Origin: Rhododendron vialii | Lineage: Eukaryota > Streptophyta > Magnoliopsida > Ericales > Ericaceae | Length of the DNA stretch: 64,000 nucleotides | NCBI RefSeq assembly: GCF_030253575.1 | Contig: NC_080563.1 | Location: 14,403,001 to 14,467,000, forward strand | Reading direction: 5' to 3' | In this document: one piece after another, positions 34,753 through 48,500 of the stretch | How positions within the stretch are numbered: the stretch's first letter is position 1 | Layout: each line of letters starts with the position of its first letter | Made by a program: the position numbers and the translations under genes | Notes under the pieces: model-generated | Databases searched by the model: none | What the model was told of the DNA's origin: nothing | Seen by the model: only the letters and a program-made list of their open reading frames with translations

Positions 34753-36018
34753 CCAAATGAATGGGTCTCTAATATTCGATGACTACAGATTCATACCCCT
34801 GGAATAAACATCCATGACTTTGCAGTTTTCATATGTTCTATTTTCATTTTCATTTTCATTTCAAAGTAGAATAAGCATAGAGAAGTTCTTAATTGTAGAC
34901 ATTGTATTGTATTGTATTATTGAATAATAATCTCAAAAACTAGATAATGAATGTATGGAATTCATTGTTAACTACAGCAGTCATTCCAGACAGTACAAAA
35001 TCTTACCTATTTCATCTATCTGCTTTCCGATTAACATTCCATTGTAAAGCGTCAAGCCCCCTCTTCTGCCCTTAAAAAGCAGTGGAGATGTCTGACCCCA
35101 TACAGTAAGAGGCATTTTTCAACTATCAATCAAGAGAGTGCCCAACTAGCATTTTACCTTGTGAATTTAACAGTTAATCTTGGTTTCTTGACCAACAAGC
35201 TTTGGTTTTGGCTAAACCTAGCAGGGCACCATAAGCAACATACCTTCGTATTCTGTTCTTGGTCTGTAGTTTCATACTAGTAATGTTCAAAATCATCATA
35301 GCAGATCAAACACATAAATTCAGCCCTTTTCCAAACGTACATTCAGCCCTTCTACACGCGTATATTCATTTGTTTTTCCTACATGCGATTCCAGGAAAAA
35401 TACGACCACTCTTATTTACAATCTATTGAAATATGAGAGGTCTTTCTCTCAGTTGGACTGCCCTAGGCAGAACATTGGTCAAAGCTACGTGAAGTGGTCC
35501 GGCTGGCAAAACCTTTGTCTATAGCCACCAAGCCACAACTGTAAAACAATATCGCCGGTAAAAAAACACACTGTAGAACAATATTGCCATTTAAATGCAA
35601 GCAGTACCTTGTAATTTCAAATTTCAATATTAAATACAGGACAAAATAATGAAACCCTGGCAGATCCAAAAGAAATAAGTTCTGACTCTTAGAAATTAGT
35701 CAAATTGCTTCACACTAAACTCAAGGAATCATTAACACAGAAATTGTTGTATTTGTTCAATTAAAAAACTTCGCATTCAGAAGCTTGGAAGAATTTCCAT
35801 CATAATATCCGAACTTATGAAACCCACATTCGCTGTCGCATTTGAGATTTTTCAGAAAAATGTATAAGTAGATAACAGAACCCACAAAAAGGACATAAAT
35901 AAGTGTTTGAAGTAATTGTGATTTTCCATGAACACTGAAATAAGAATCCACAACATGGTGAGAGATCATTTACGGTCAGTCGGTCACCTGGAGCGCTTCA
36001 CTGAAATGAGGTAGGATT

Positions 36019-36057
<39 letters not shown>

Positions 36058-36542
36058 AACTGGTTAAACATTCATCACAACTTAAGCCTCCAGCACAAAT
36101 CTTTGAATATCTACAGATCCTGTATAAATTAACCACTCCACTCTTCGATGCCGTCTATCTCTTTTGACTACATACCAACAATTGTTTTCCATGAACCCAA
36201 TAACGTAAACCAACATCATTGCCGTTGATTCAGAGTTTCCCATGAGATTGTTTATAACTTTCCAAGGATTATGATTTATGTACTAAAGCAATTCTTGTGA
36301 ATCCTCTTAAGCTCTACATAGCAGAGCCTACCTCATATGTGCATTCTGATACAAAATCATTATTCTGCTATCCTGCACAAGGAATAAACATGATCCTGGA
36401 GTAGTGTTCTCTCACTTCCTTGAAGCTATATCATCCTCCTTGAGAATCCATCTACTTGAAGTCTTGATGGAAAGTCCAACATAAATAGCCAGGCTTCATT
36501 CATCTATTTCCAAGAGTAGGCAGTACTACTATCAGAATTTCT
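34753..36542. other. Spacer between EXLB and the PPR pseudogene
   Basis: Contains the EXLB 3' region (AATAAA-like motifs at about 34803 and 34920) and a (AG)n microsatellite at 36021-36055. No gene recognised. Confidence 0.5.
36021..36055. repeat. (AG)n microsatellite
   Basis: Uninterrupted AG dinucleotides in the spacer. Confidence 0.95.
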
Positions 36543-38437
36543 CTAATCCATCATATCTCTGCCTGACAACTTTATTTGAGCACCCATTTGACTCAACATG
36601 GAGTAAACCATGCTCCTTTTATGTACTGAACTTCTTCCCTGAAAAAAATCAGTACCAAAATCTGCAGACTCAACCAGGCTAGACCCCGCCTTTTTGTGGA
36701 ACCCTTTATTCGTCATCATTTTTCTCATATTTTCTACATCAGCCCACCTCCCTTCTTCTGCATATATGTTTGATAGCAACACATAAGGACCAACATCTCC
36801 TGGTTCCAACTCAATCAGCCGCTTGGCCACAATCTCACCAAGCTCAAGATTTAAGTGGTTCCTGCAAGCTGAAAGCAAAGCTCCCCATAGAACAGGACAT
36901 GCATCCATTGGCATATTCCTGATTAGCTTTTCAGAATCCTTTAGTAAGCAAGCCCAGCAAAGAAGATCGACCATGCAGCCATAGTGCTCCACCTTTGGCT
37001 CAATCATGTAAACTTGGCACATTAGGTCAAAGTACCACCAGCCCTCCAAAACCAATCACGCATGAGCACAGCCACATAAAATGCATATAAAAGTGGCATC
37101 ATTTGGCATGACTCCTCTCTCCTCCATCTCAAGAAACACTTCAAGCGCCTTCTCTCCATACCCATGCATTCCGTAGCCCATAATCATAGAGTTCCATGAT
37201 ACAACACTTCTTTTAGGCATCTCATCAAAGACTTCTCGGGCCAAATTCATAACCCCACATTTTGCATACATTGTCAAGAGAGCAGTTGAAAGTAGCACGT
37301 CTGGTACAATCGTCCTATGATTTATAATGCAAGTATGAACCCATTTACCTCTATCAAGCCTCCCTAGGTGTGCACATGCAGTTAGGATGCTAACAAGAGT
37401 GGCCTCATCCGGCTGAGCATCCCCTCCTTCCATCATCCTTTCAAACAAATTCAAAACTCTATATAATCCTTGGATCGCACATAAAGAGACAACATTGTAT
37501 TCCAAGAAACTACATTCCTAACGGGCATTCAATCAAAAAACTCCCGAGCACATGAAATGTCTCCAATCCTAGCATACCCATCAATCAAGGAATTCCAGGA
37601 AACAATATCTCTAAATGGCATCTCCTCAAACAACTTTTTCGCCTCCTCAACGTCCCCAATTGCTACATAACCCGCGATCATAGAATTCCAAGTAAAAGCA
37701 TCTCTCTCAGGCATTACGTCAAAAACCCCACACGCAACACCCACTTCCCTGTTCTTCACATACCCATCCACCATCGAATTCCAAGTGACCAAATCCGACT
37801 TGGGACTTTGATCAAACACCTCCCGTGCATCCCGAATTCTCCCAAAAACAAAGTACATGTGAATCAAAGCATTCCGAACGAACAAATCCGACTCAAACCC
37901 GAATTTCACAACCCTACCATGGGTCTTTCCCCCTTCTCTAACTGACCCAATCTCCGCACAAACCTTCGCCAAAAGTGGAAAAGTATAATTATTCGGCAAA
38001 ACAAACTGCCCTACCATTTTATCATAGTAAAAATTAAGAGCACCAAGTGGGTCGTTCAATCCCACCAAACCTCTAACAATCGTGTTACACAGAAACACAT
38101 CGGGCTCTTCGAACCGATCAAAGAGCGAGATCGCGTGAGAAACCCTTGAAGGCGAGGAAGAAGAAGAGCACAGTTTCTTCACCACTCGGCTCGAAACGAG
38201 AGAATGTTGAAATATGCCGGAGACAATGAGCTGGGTGTGGATTTGGTTGAACTCTGTCAGCGTGCCGTTGCAGGATTCTAAGGTGCACAGGATGGGGTGG
38301 TTGAGGGTTAACGTGCGCACTCGTGGGTCGTCTGGGTCTGAATCCGGCCATAGTCGGGGCGTGGGTTTGGAGAGGTTTTTCTGGGTTTGGATGAATTTTT
38401 CTAGAGCTCGTGAAGATAAGCGGGTTTTTCTGGCCAT
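36543..38437 (-). pseudogene. PLS-class pentatricopeptide repeat (PPR) gene, E-type, broken
   Basis: The intronless reading path starts at the ATG at 38437 (MARKTRLSSRALEKF). It contains a run of PPR motifs with typical signatures (LFVRNALIHMYFVFGRI, SDLVTWNSMVDGYVKN, RDAFTWNSMIAGYV, RDIVSWNSLIDGYARIGD, VVSWNSMIMGYGMHGYGEKA). It ends with an E domain (VLWGALLSACRNHLNLE, LEPGDVGPYVLLSNIYAE) and a short E+-like tail. PPR proteins of this class bind organellar RNA and usually act in C-to-U editing. Three lesions break it: an in-frame TGA at 37529-37531 where Arg is expected before MPVRNVVSWN, a one-base loss near 37455, and an in-frame TGA at 37056-37058 where Gly is expected after CGCAHA. Two TGAs suit C-to-T or G-to-T decay. 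A truncated product cannot be excluded. Confidence 0.85.
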
Positions 38438-39596
38438 GGATTTTTGTCTTCACATTTTGATTTGGCGGGAAGGATATGGGTTCAGAATGCCGTTGGATAC
38501 CACCGGTTTTGCCTTCCTCCGCATTATCCAAAAAATTTCTGTGACTTCCAGAAATAGGAAATTGCCTTCCTAGGAACACAATTTTACAACACAGCTCCGG
38601 ACACTACTTCTAACTATTTGAAAGTCGAAGGATGTTGCCCTAGACTATTTGTTCTAACTACTTGAAAGTCGAAGGATGTTGCCCTAGACTCTTTGAACGT
38701 CGAAGTATGTGGCCCTAGATGCTTTGATTAGCCCCGAACACAGTTGTGTTCAGTGCTATGTTAATTGTGTTTCAGCATTGCTCCTCAATCTTAGTCAAAA
38801 TTAGTCCAGTTTGAATTCCTTTCGGTTTGGTCAGGTAGCAGTGAGCTCATCCAAAATCCACTAAAGATGTAACCAATCATCTCGTAACTCACATCGATAG
38901 ATGTTTAACCAATCATACTTGTGAAAAAAATAGGCGGCACAACTCTTATTTGTATTACTATCGATGTTCGGCCAAACTAATTTTTAAGGCAAATGACCTC
39001 TACACGGGCTACGAAATAATGGATGAAAACTGGACTAGGATCTCAGTCCACTGCCTTCCACTAGTTCTATCCATTCTTCCATTCAAACACCCTTTTAAGT
39101 TGTAATTTAGGTTTTCAGAAGTTGATATAGAGAAGATTCTACCAGGTCTTCAAAAACCAATGGCCATCCGTTTGAAAATTATTTCAGATAATAGTGTTAT
39201 TTATCAGACCAATTAGTTGAATGCCGAGAATGCCCTTCATTTCATACTACACTAGCAAGAGGGAAAAGAAAAAGAAAAGAACACAAAAAAGAGGGGATTT
39301 GTGATCCGAGGAACTGAGATCCATATTTACTGTCCAAAAAGACTGTAAATAGTTACACTTAGTAGCAAAAGCCAAGTGATCAGTGATCAGTCATACCTAT
39401 CACTGGATACTCACGTAGTACAAATACATAAATAAGAGACAATTGCTTTCCCGTTGTACCAAGAAAGGAAAATAAGACAATCGGAAGTCGAAACCACGGA
39501 CTTCGCTGCACTCATAAATTGAATCATCAATTCTGCAGGTTGTCTTTCCCCTTCCTAAGCAGTGAAAACCCAGTTGGTATCGGCCTTCTTAGTACT
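38438..39596. other. Spacer with a 44-bp tandem repeat
   Basis: 38608-38731 has two full and one diverged 44-bp copies of a unit containing TTGAAAGTCGAAGGATGTTG and CCCTAGACT. The rest is the region between the BUD13 stop and the PPR pseudogene. No gene seen. Confidence 0.5.
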
Positions 39597-42500
39597 CTAC
39601 ATGTCGGAGACAGACCAAAGATATGCTTCCCTCTCTGTTGCTTGCTTCTCGTTCATTCTGGTGAACATTTTCTTCTCAAATCCTACAAGTTGCACAACAG
39701 AACAGAAACTATTTAACTTGGCCTTGCCGAAATATGAGCCCAGAGTCCATACTAATCATCCAAATTTACCAGTTTCAATAAAGAACGATGAGAATCTACT
39801 CAAGAAAAAGAAAAGGAAATAAGACGGGGTCCTGGGGTGGTCCACAGGGGTCCTACTTACAAGGAACAGAATATCTAGAACTCTATCCGTATGGAACCTT
39901 GGAAGGAAACAATAGGGAAAAAGCAAAGAAAACATTTGAAAAGTATAGGTTATGTTTGGTAGCACTTTTATTTTCAACAAATAGAAATGAAATTATGTTT
40001 TGGTGCACTACTTCCATTTGCAAATAATGTACAGAGTTTATACTACTTCGAAAAGGCAACAAAACCTTACTTTCACTATTTTCAGAAACACAAAATCAGC
40101 TGCCAAAAAGCTCATCTACAATCCTAGCCTATGTGTGGGTTCGAGTCTTCGGAGGTCCTCTATTTTTTCTCATTTGTGGTACCATTAAAGCATTCAACGG
40201 ATGGTAATATCTTCCCAAGCCCAGTTCGGAACCATCTCTTCCATACCACCGATTTCAAGCGGCCATCGAAGGTCTCTCTCAATCTGATTGAAGAAATTGG
40301 TTTGAGAAGGGTCGACCCATCGATTTCAAATGGCCGTTCGGTGCTTGAGAAGGTTCGACCCATCGATTTCGAAAAAGCAACCCAAACCTTCGAAGTACAT
40401 CTTCGCTACTTGAATAAGTCTTGAACAGCCTTCGGTTAAGTTGAATCAATCAATCCAACCTGTTCGAACGCGATTTTGGACCTTTTCGACTACAAATCAG
40501 TTGATTATGGACATTTTCGAACCTTTTTCACACCATAACCGACTTGCGAAGTTGATACGTGCAATTTCAATCCTTTATTTAGAGCCCATCCGGTACTTCT
40601 CAGTCATTCTACTTGAATCATCCTGGTGATTTAAGCTCGAATTTGGTATTTATTTCTGTAATTTTAGTACTGGTCGTTGATTTACTGGGTGCTTAGTTGA
40701 CTAAGTTAATAGGCTTATTTTCTTGACTGTGTTTGGCCACTTTTTGGTGAGGTGATCAAGTTTTATAGCAATGAGGACTTGATTGTCGAGGGTGAGCAAG
40801 GTAATAGGGGTGCTTTGCAACAAATTAATGTGACCCCATCTCTTCGTTTCTCCCACCCCAAATGCCAAACAATCGTCATTAGCTTATGAAAATGGCTAAT
40901 CCCCCACAATGTTCCCAATCTTGCATTCATCATAGAGGAGAGGGTACACGACCACCTTATTAACTTCGAGGAGGCCGCTCAAAATTTGAGACATTCTCAA
41001 GAGGAATTAAATCCGAGGAGAGAGTTTTTTGGTCTCGGTGCACTCCTCGTGGAGTGGAATAAAATTCCAATTGTCACTGAACGAGATGTTAATTTCATAG
41101 AAGAGTTTTTTGATTGGGGTGGGATTGCATTCTATCCTGAACGACCCAAACAATATCAATGATGCTTTGGAATTTGATGAAATCACTCAACTTGCTACCA
41201 ATCGCGTAGATTTATGGATTCAAGCTGGCAACCATGAGGGGATAATTTAACATACACACAATCGACTCCAGCAATTCGAAGACGTGTTTCAACCCTTTGT
41301 AAATGCAACAGCAACAATAGAACAACCAAGCATACATGGTTGTTGCAGCCCCTTTGGTGAAGTCTACAGTAATTCCAGTGGCCATTCCACAACAATTAAA
41401 AATAGCTAGAGTTTTGAAGACTAAATTTGGTTGGACTAAACCAGTAGTGTTTTGGACTGGCAATGCATCCAACCAAATTTAGTCTCCAAAACACTAGCTA
41501 ATCTTAATTGTTGTGGAATAGCCACTGGAATTATTGTAGACTTCACCAGAGGGTTGTAACAACCGTGTATGCTTCTAATGGTTGTTTTATTGCTGTTGTT
41601 GCATTTAAAAGGACTTAAACGTGACTTCGAATTGTTGGAGTCGATTCTGTGCATGTTCAATTATATCCTCATGGTCACCAGCTTGAGTCCATAAATCTAC
41701 CCGATTGGTAGCAAGTTGAGTGATTTCATCAAATTCAAAAGCATCGTTGACATTGATATTGTTTGGTTCGGGGTAGAATGCAACCCCAATCCAATAAAAA
41801 ATAGGCCCACACTCTTCTATGAAATCAACATCCCGTTCAGTGACAATTGGAATCATATTCTCCTCCACGAAGAGGAGTGCATCGAGACCAAAAAAACCTC
41901 TCTCCTCCTTCGATTTAAGTCCTCTTGAGAATGTCTCAGATTTTGAGCGGCCTTCTCGAAATTAATAAGGTGTTCATGTACCCTCTCCTCTATGATGAAT
42001 GCAAGATTGGGGACATTGGAGGGGGATCAGCCATTTTCAGAAGCTAATGAGGATTGTTTGGTGTTCGGTGTGAGAGAAACGAAGAGATGGGGTCTCATTA
42101 ATTTGTTACAAAGTGCCCTTATTACTTGGCTCACTCCCGACAATCAAGTCGTTATTGCTATAAAACTTGAACACCTCACCAAACAATGGCCAAACACAGT
42201 CAATCAGTCAAGAAAATAAGCCTCATAACTCAGTCAACTAAGCACCCAGTCAACTTAGTAGTTCAATACCCAGTCACACAACTAGACCCAGTAAACCCAC
42301 CAAACACAGCAAATCAACAACCAATATTGAAATCGCAAAAGGAAACATCAAATTCGAGCTTAAATCAATAAACCTACTCAGCCAAGATGATTCAAGTTAG
42401 AATGATTGAGAAGTACCTCTGAATAATAGATTGAAATCACACGTATCAACTTCGCGAGTCAGTTATGGTGTAAAATAGGTTCGAAAATGTCCATAATCAA

Positions 42501-45500
42501 CTGAATTGTAGTCGAAAAGGTCCAAAATATGCTGAGTCGCGTTCGAACATGTTGGATCAACTTCAACTTAACCGAACCAAAGGCTGTTTGAGACTTATTC
42601 GAGTGATTCAAGTAGCGAAGATGTACTTTGCAGGTCTGGGTTGCTGTTCCGAGCTTCGAAATCGATGGGTCGAACCTTCTTGAGCACCGAATGGCCGCTT
42701 GAAATTGATGGGTCGAACCTTCTTAAACCAATTTCTACAATCAGACCGAGAGACCTTCAATGGCCGCTTGAAATCAATGGTATAGGAAGGGAAGAGATTG
42801 TTCCGAACTGGGGTTGGAAAGAGATAAAGAGAGGGAAGATATTACCGTTGAATGCTCTAATGGTACCACAAGCGAAAAAAATAGAGGACCTCCAAAGACT
42901 CAAACCCGCACCTAGGCTAGGATAAGTGCCCTAGCACTGTAGCGGAGCTTTTTGGTAGCCGGTTTTGTGTTTCTGAAAATAGTGAAAGAAAGATTTTGTT
43001 GCTTTCTCAAATTATCGAAATAGTGAAAATTGTTTACATTATTTGGAAATGGAAGTAGTGCACCAAACATAATTTCAGTTCTATTTTTTGAAAATAAAAA
43101 CACAAAACAGAAAATAAAAGTGCTACCAAACATAGCTTATCAATTCCTTTCTTTCTCTTTCTTTTTTTCCTTTGTTAAGTTATTGTATTATTTTTTGGGG
43201 GGATTTAGTGATAGGTTCACTATAGACATTTCATAAGCTCACAAGTCCACCTAATAGTCTTGTAAAGCCACAAATCCACACAATCTAAACCCTAGGATAA
43301 AAACGCAGTTCTGAAACTCCTAGAGAGAGAGAACTCCACCACCGTTGAATCCCTCCGCCTCCTCCGTTCAAACCCACCTCTGCCACCGCTTCCGCCACTG
43401 ATCTCCCATCCCAGCCGCCCTCGATTGAGGCTCCCCTCCTCTCGAAAACAGGAGGTGGTAGCCCCAAGAACAGCCTCCAATCACTTTTGAGAAAAAACGC
43501 AACAAAAAATTAACAATGGCAATTTGGCGTAATCGTCTCCTCTCATTGATTTCTGCTGCACTCTCCTGCTAACATGATGGCTTCGATTGTTCCTGGTAAC
43601 AATTTCGATGCTCTTTTTGTTAGGGTTGTCTTCTTCTAATTCTGTTTGAAGTTAGGGTTTCATGGTTACGCAAACCAGTTTCGTTGCTTTCGGCTAATTC
43701 TTTACACTGTTGTTCAGTTCCTAACTTAGTTGATGGTTTTGGTCCTAGTAATGATCAGAAGATTTCTAGATCTGTTGGTCGTGTTAATTTGCTTGATTTC
43801 TTGGAATCTGTAATTGTCACGAATGGTGATCACCTTGAGATTCAGGATGATGATACACCTACAATTAAACAAATTAAGGGGTTGAGTAAGGAAGTTAGGG
43901 CTTCACGTTCTGATCTTGATGAGAAGAACAAGTTGATTGAGTCCATCAGTGGTTCTGGTCCTGCCTTCCCTGGGGGAGTAGAGAAGAGTTCTTCATGGAA
44001 AGATAAAGTAGTTCCTCCTGGTGTTAAAAGTACTAGAATGAACTTTCAATATTTTCTTCCTACGGTGGAGGGGAAAGGATTACAGTGTCCCCACCCAGTG
44101 CTGTGGAATTACAAAGGGCTGCAAAATGGAAGGATTGTCTTGTTGAGCATTTTGTGGATAAGAAGATTCCCTTCCTTGCAGTTAGATCTGTTGCATTTAA
44201 GAAGTGGGCTGATTATGGGCTAGTTAATGTGCTATCTAATGAAAAGGGATTTTACTTCTTTCAATTTGGGTCAGCAGATGCTTGTATACAAATTGTGGAG
44301 TTAGGGCCTTGGCATTTTGGTGCAAGATTGATGGTGCTTTAAGCTTTGGCATCCAGATATTGAGTATGAAAGAGAGGGCCTGTCAAAACTACCTATCTAG
44401 ATTCAGCTTTATAATGTTCCTCTCCAGTTTTGGACTGCAGAGGGGTTGAGTTATATTGCGAGCTCTGTAGGCAAACCCCTTTATGCAGATGAGATGACTG
44501 AAACTGCCAAACGAATTACCTATGCCAAGATTTGTGTTGAAGTAGATGTCACTGCTTCTTTGCCTCACTCAGTGGACCTTCTTACTGCATCTGGGAAGAC
44601 GGTTGCTATTGCTATTAAGTACCCTTGGCGACCAGTTAAATGTGGTTCATGCAAGGTCTTTGGGCATTCTGACTGTAGTCTTTGGGCATTCTGACTACTC
44701 CAAAGGGTCAGGTTTGGGTTGTGAAATCAGGTGGGGGGGACTCTATTCCAAATCCATTGGTGGTTTCTGAGCCTGCTGTGATTGTACCAGCCTCCTATGT
44801 TAGGGAACTCCCATGTTCTAATCAATTTGATGCCTTACAGTTGATGGATAAAGAGGATACTTCTGGGACAGTCATGGTTTCAGAGGCTGCTGAGGTGCAT
44901 TTGGATTCTGGTAAGGTCATGCATAAGGAATCCTTGGGTGCTGCTTCTATTAGGATTGACCCCAGTTCTAGTAAGGTCATGGAGGAGCCTCATTATGGAA
45001 CTCTACCAAATGTTCTTGGGGAGGGTATGGAAGATCCAGATGCGTTGTTCCAGGCCTGAAGGTCAATGGAAATGGTGGACACTAATAAGCCTAAGGAAGG
45101 GAAGAACCCTGGGGCAGCTAGGAGGGGAAGGAAGCCCAAGAATCGATGATTAAACTCTCTTCATGAAATACTAGGGGTCTAAACAACCCCATTAAACAAG
45201 GAGAGGTAAAGAAGTTTATTCACTCTCATAGATTGTCTTTGATGGGTATTGTTGAGTCAAAACTCAGACTGGAAAATATGGTAGCTTCAATGAAGAAAAG
45301 TCTGCCTGCTGGATGGGATTATGTCCATAATATTGGGTAGGATCTGTTGCACGGATAATTGTTGCTTGGGATACTCAGGGCCCTAAGGTTAATGTGCTAG
45401 CCTCCTCTGATCAGATGATGCTGCTTTCAGTAATGGTGGATAACAGAATTTTTGCTCTCTGTTGTTTATGGTTTTAATCAAGCTGCTTCTAGAAGACAGC

Positions 45501-48500
45501 TTTGGGATGAGCTTAGGATTGGTTTTGGTACTGTTGGTGACCTGCCTTTGATTGTCATTGGTGATTTCAATGTCGTTAGATGGCAGAATGAAAATTTTAA
45601 CTCTAGTCATTTTGATGCTAATGCTACTGGGGAGTTTACTAAATGTATAGAGGACATTGAAGTGGAGGAACTTAATTCAAAAGGTCTATGGTTTACTTGG
45701 TCAAACAAGCACGTTGGTACAAGTCATTGTAGTTGTAGACTGGATAGAGCACTTGTTAATTCTCATTGGCAGAATGAGTTTACAGAATCTGAAGTGGCAG
45801 TCCTTGCTCCTACTGTCTGATCACTGCCCTCTTCTAGTGACAGTGCTTCCTTACAGGGGGCAGGAAACCCTTTAAGTTCTTCAATTTTTGGATGAATCAT
45901 AATAATTTCTCTCCTCTGCTTATTCAGTCATGTGGGTGTCCAGTGGAAAAAGATGGTTCTCCTATGTTTCTCCTTTATGAGAAGCTCAGAGGATTAAAAC
46001 CTTGTCTGAAGAAGTTTAATCAAGAATTTTATGGTGATATTCAGAATAGGGTGTTACTGGCCAGGGAGGAGCTAAGCAGAAGTCAGACTTGTTGTGCTCA
46101 ATTACCTGGGGATCCTATTTTGATGGAATATGAAAGGATGTGTTTACTAGAGTACAATGATTTATGTGCTGCTGAAGAGGCTTGGTCTCGACAAAAATCA
46201 AGGATTAAATGGCTTCAGTTGGGGGATAATAATACTAGATTTTTCCATAAAAAAGTTACAAGCCATAGGATGAGGAACAAGATTCTGTCCATATGTGATG
46301 AGAATGGTAAGCGTCTGGATGATGTTAAAGAAGTGAAGGGGGAGATCATTAGGTTCTATAAGCAACTGTTGGGCACAAAATTTTCTCAGAAGCAACCTTT
46401 GGAGGAAAGGCTTCACTTTGCCAATACTGTTCCTGTTGCATTTCAAGAAGGTCTTACCTCTCCTATTACTCCAGATGAGATCAAAGGGGCTCTTTTTTCT
46501 ATTGATGGAGACAAATCCCCAGGCCCAGATGGGTTTAATGCCAGTTTTTTCCAAAGAATTGGCTTGTGGTTGGCAAGGAGGTAACAGAAGCTGTTCTTTC
46601 TTTCATTCTGGTATTTTACTTCGCGATGTAAATGCTACTGCTCTTACATTAATACCTAAAACTACTTGTCCTCGGTCCATGAAAGAGTATCGGCCAATTG
46701 CATGCTGTAATGTAATTTACAAAACTATAACCAAGGTGTTGGTTTGAAGATTGCAACCAGTCCTACCCTATGTCATAAATAAAGCTCAGGCAGCCTTTGT
46801 TAAGGGTAGATCAATATCTGGTAACATTCTTTTGATGCAAGAACTTGTGAGGAATTACCAGAGGGATTCGGTTGGGGGGGCGCGCTAGGTGTGCCATAAA
46901 GATCGATCTCATGAAGGCGTATGACTCGGTACATTGGGATTTTTTGTTTGAAGTCATGGCTGCTATGGATTTTCCTTCATTGTTTATCTCGTGGGTCAGA
47001 ACATGCGTTACTTCTGCTATGTTTTCTGTTGTGATTAATGGAGAACTTGAAGGTTTCTTTAAAGGAGAGAAAGGGCTAAGACAAGGAGGACCTATCTCTC
47101 CCTTTCTCTTTCTTTTGGTTATGGACGGCCTGTATACTATTCTGCAGAGGAGGATCTGCCAGGGCTCTTTTACCTTCCACCCTAAATGTAGCCTTCAATC
47201 TATTTCTTTCCTTGCTTTTGCTGATGATCTGTTTCTCTTGGCTGGGGCTGACCCATCATCCATTGGGATCATTAAGGATGCTTTGGATGCATTCTATCTT
47301 TGTTCTGGTTTGAAGCCTAATCTACATAAGAGCCAGATTTTTTTTTGCGGGGGTAGATGCTGTGATAAAAGAGGAAATTCTGCATATTCTTCCAATCCTA
47401 GAAGGTGTATTACCAGTTAAGTATCTAGGGGTGCTTCTCATCTCAACAAGATTACGGTATGAGGACTGTATTCAATTAAAAGAGAGGACTCAACAACGTA
47501 TTGACTATTGAGAGCTGGACAAATAGGTCTCTTACTTATGCTGGTAGAGCCTTGCTCATTCAATCAGTCCTATTCAGCATGCAGACATATTGGTGATCTA
47601 TTTTCATTTTGCCACAGAAGATTATCAAAGAGGTGGAAGCTATGCTTAGATCCTTTCTATGGTCAGGCCTAAATCTAACCAAAGCAAGTGCTAAAGTCAG
47701 CTGGATTGAGATTTGCACTCCAAAAAATGAAGGTGGTCTAGGGCTGAAGTCCTTAAAGATCTGGAACAAAGTAGCTATGTTGCGCCATCTGTGGGCTTTG
47801 TGTAAAAAAGAGGATAACTTGTGGGTTAAATGGATTCACAGCTACTTCATTAAAAGTCAAAATCTTTGGGTTATGAAATTACCCCAGGATTGTTCTTGGA
47901 CAATGAGGAAACTGATGAAGATGAGGGAGCAATGTCAGAGCTGGGTAAAGTACTTAATTGACAATGGACAGGGGACATTCCTATGGTTTGATAATTGGCA
48001 TCCAAGTGGCCCATTATATAAGCTTTTTAGTGATCGTGCCTTTGCTAATCTAGGAAGTTCAGCTTCTGCAAAAGTGTGTACTGTTATTTGGGATGGAGAA
48101 TGGAATTGGCCAAGACCAAGATCCTCTTTGGTTCAGCAAATTGAAGGCTTAATCCCTAGTTCAATTCAACCTTGTCCTGATAAAGAAGATGAAGTCATAT
48201 GGGTTATTTCACCTACTGGCCAGTACAATACCAAGCATACCTGGGAGGCTCTCAGGAACAGAGGAGAGAAAGTCCAGTGGGCTTCTATTGTGTGGTTCAG
48301 AAGTGTGTCCAAGTGGTCGTTCATTTTGTCGCTTGCTTGCTTAAAGAGATTAGCTACAAAGGAGAGACTTTGCAAATGGGGGATGACCATTAATCCTCGT
48401 TGTGTGTTGTGTTCTCAGAGGGATGAAACGCTGCAACATCTGTTCTTTGCTTGTAGTTTCTCTAAACATATTTGGCAGGAAGTTCTCCGTAGATTCCAGA

